Made by a program: the position numbers and the translations under genes. Below are positions 30,256 to 32,152 of a DNA stretch of 32,152 nucleotides, piece by piece (the first letter of the stretch is position 1; every line of letters begins with the position of its first letter). Source of the stretch: Perkinsus chesapeaki (Eukaryota; Perkinsozoa; Perkinsida; Perkinsidae). The notes below the pieces were generated by a model, which saw only the letters and a program-made list of their open reading frames with translations, was not told where the DNA came from and made no database searches. The stretch is taken from contig JAAPAO010000408.1 of the NCBI GenBank assembly GCA_013115145.1, positions 1 through 32,152 on the forward strand. Reading direction: 5' to 3'.

Positions 30256-31259
30256 CACCAAGGCAGTCTTGGCAAGACAAGTAAATGCCGACTTGATGGA
30301 ACCTAATATGTTCAAAGTATAAAACTTATTCCATCCTTTGCCGGTATCATGACGATCTATCTCGAGCTATTAATAGGGCCATCATCAGTGGCCTATTAGT
30401 CGTGCTGATACCAACTCAGCAGTGTTCGAGACTATTACGTTAGGTCGATTAGCGATTATATTGTATACCTTCCCGCAACTTCTATTTTCTGATAGTATTG
30501 TACGCTTTGTGTTATCCTATAGTGCGTCATGCTTCATAACAGTCATAGGCGCATTTCTGACAACCCATCGATCGGATCTCACGCTCAAAAAGGATAACTG
30601 AGCACAGTGCTTCGCGCTAGTAATGGTAATCCAGCATCGCGTTGTTCACTGAGTGAACTTCACTCTTATAGCTACGCTCTTGCACTGTGTGCATGAATGT
30701 TAACAGCAATCTCCCGAGAGACTTTGCTCGCACTGATCCCAGCGTTATTGGTAACCTGCAAGATCAATTGGCAACTTGCCAAGACGATTTCTCAAGTTGA
30801 CTGCGACCTTGGGAACCTCGCATCCACCATACGACTTGAAAGTGCCCCACAAAAATACAATAGGCCATCGCGCGTTGTGGCGCGCGTTAGTCGCTTATAG
30901 TGGCCCGATGGTACGACAAACGAGAACTCGCGTTGAGCAGACAAAGTACAAAATCTGAGCTTTCAGCTGCCGTAGTTACCGTGTATTAGCCCAGCTGTTG
31001 AAGGACCAGTTGAATGTGGGCGCAGTAACGTGACGTGACGTACTTCTCGAAAACGCATCTCATGTCTATCACGTTGGAATTTGGCATTCATGCACGCAGT
31101 ATGTCAGCAACGAGCCTTTGAGATATCGTCCCTTGAGGCTTTGAATCTCTTCTATCTGACAGGATATGCGTAGGGTGCCCCGATTCACATTGAGCTCCTA
31201 CTCCCCTCCTTGGACCCTCTTTAAATCTCGATTAGACGGGCTCAGGTATTCCGAGTTTA
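30256..31259. other. Spacer between the membrane-protein gene and its decayed copy
   Basis: No gene is seen. A near-perfect inverted repeat around 30368-30398 (TAATAGGGCC / GGCCTATTA), a zig-zag at 30644-30664 and a GCGCG/CGCGC hairpin around 30868-30887. Confidence 0.5.
30644..30664. repeat. Zig-zag repeat
   Basis: GTTCACT, g, AGTGAAC (30644-30658) overlapping AGTGAA, c, TTCACT (30652-30664). Confidence 0.85.
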
Positions 31260-31935
31260 CTATGCAACTAGTATCAGCCTCGAGAAGAAATCGCTACTTT
31301 CCGATGGCTACTCGACAGCCCCGCAGTTCTCCGGGACACGTACGTCCTCAGGGTTAGTATTATATTTCGAATAGTGGAGGTTGAGAACTTTGACTCTGGA
31401 CCTGTGCCTCATGGTTAAAGACTTTTCCGCGAGGTTCAGATCGCCTCTCTTAAGGCGCCGATCAATACGTCAACTTTACATTAACCTCACCGATCATGAA
31501 TAATCCATCATGGCTTCATGTACGGCTTCACAATGTAGGCTTGCATTACGAGCTTGGGGATATTGTACGCCTTCCAAATGCTGGTATAAATTATACCTTA
31601 TAATGTTTCTCGGTGATGTTAGTATTACTGTCCACCCGCGACCTGCCAATATCAATGAAATTGGAAACCCTTGCCTAAATCATCTACTATCGAATGGAGG
31701 TTCGATTCTGCTCGGCGTGGAGCTTAAAATTGAGCCTCTTTTTGACGTTTTGTAGGCTTACTGGGAACAGACAGCTTCGTGTCGTTCAACAACAGTCGTT
31801 GAGTACGTTGAGAGAGAATGTGTCCTTTTCATGGGAAATGAATGACCGATGCAAGACCCTTCACTCCAAAGAGAAGGAATGGCTTTCGTCATTCAATTTG
31901 GAGGTTCTTACGACCATTAACTTAACTCATTAAGC
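31260..31935 (+). pseudogene. Decayed paralogue of the membrane protein at 29422
   Basis: Nucleotide similarity to the upstream gene runs from YFPMATRQPRSSPGH (31300-31340) through segments matching EVxNFDSGPVP, the NNPPWLxVxxRxVxLxYxxGDIVRxPNA region and the C-terminal FSxEMxxxCKxLHxK region (31827-31870). Several frameshifts and in-frame stops occur in each forward frame. The whole transmembrane segment is absent: PQG at about 31352 is followed within 30 bases by the sequence matching the start of the outer domain, a deletion of about 150 bases relative to the intact gene. Confidence 0.7.
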
Positions 31936-32152
31936 CTCCTTAACGGCGTTAAGGAAGCTTAAGATACGATGCCTAACGAAAACCAACGTAGTTCGCCGAG
32001 CGAACGATGTATGGCTTCGCGAACAGGATAGCCGAGTTACCAAAACTCGTTACGAGTTACGTAGCTTCAGTACTCAGGGTATGCTTCACACAACTTGCTT
32101 GTGTGTGCGTACACTTACGGGGTCACGCACGCATGCGTCGCCCTGCTCTGAT
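31936..32152. repeat. Hairpin-dense end of window
   Basis: Within 220 bases: CCTTAACG, g, CGTTAAGG (31938-31954); GTTCGC, cga, GCGAAC near 31991; AACTCGT, t, ACGAGTT (32044-32058); CACACAA / TTGTGTG (32089-32107, five-base loop); and a GCATGC-centred palindrome near 32130. No coding sequence is seen. Confidence 0.75.

Noticed and set aside
1-32152. CRISPR array, rRNA genes or a prokaryotic operon
   Set aside because: No regularly spaced identical repeats, no rRNA-like conserved segments, and all genes are intron-bearing eukaryotic families.

Overview
This is a nuclear segment from an intron-rich single-celled eukaryote. Every gene I could reconstruct has GT-AG introns, often of only 39-65 bases. 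The families are eukaryotic: prolidase, a DHX35-type helicase, an SLC37 carrier, a phospholipase B-like hydrolase, a papain-family protease and a probable SHIPPO/axonemal protein. The SHIPPO-like gene suggests a flagellated stage. My best guess is an alveolate near Perkinsus; that is inference from gene style and was not tested by search.

Layout: 1-890 upstream sequence with a GC-rich repeat; 891-4326 (+) prolidase, 9 exons, 5' end unresolved; 4739-9316 (+) SLC37-like transporter, 8 exons; 9317-10129 spacer with a long inverted repeat; 10130-16107 (+) DHX35-like helicase, 10 exons; 16169-16595 (+) broken copy and 18950-19381 (+) intact copy of a small secreted protein; 20777-24278 (-) phospholipase B-like protein, 8 exons; 26136-27589 (+) cysteine protease, 7 exons; 28192-29031 (+) SHIPPO-like protein, 4 exons; 29422-30255 (+) single-pass membrane protein; 31260-31935 (+) its decayed paralogue. 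Exon boundaries were placed by hand from family motifs, canonical splice dinucleotides and phase. For the helicase, phospholipase, protease and transporter the phases close from start to stop.

The genes are unrelated housekeeping or secretory genes and show no operon logic. The unusual material is in the non-coding DNA. First, several introns of the prolidase and SLC37 genes carry, in antisense, the T-arm/B-box region of a tRNA. In three cases it is followed by an acceptor-like 3' strand, an A and a T-run like a Pol III terminator. Two of these are the whole of a 42-46 base intron, and two others sit exactly at the 5' end of longer introns. Second, the window, above all 16.6-32 kb, is full of short perfect inverted repeats with a single central base, often chained as arm, reverse complement, arm. 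Some lie in short introns at splice sites. I suggest these two classes as the candidate undescribed phenomena: tRNA-derived introns, and template-switch 'zig-zag' palindromes that shape introns.
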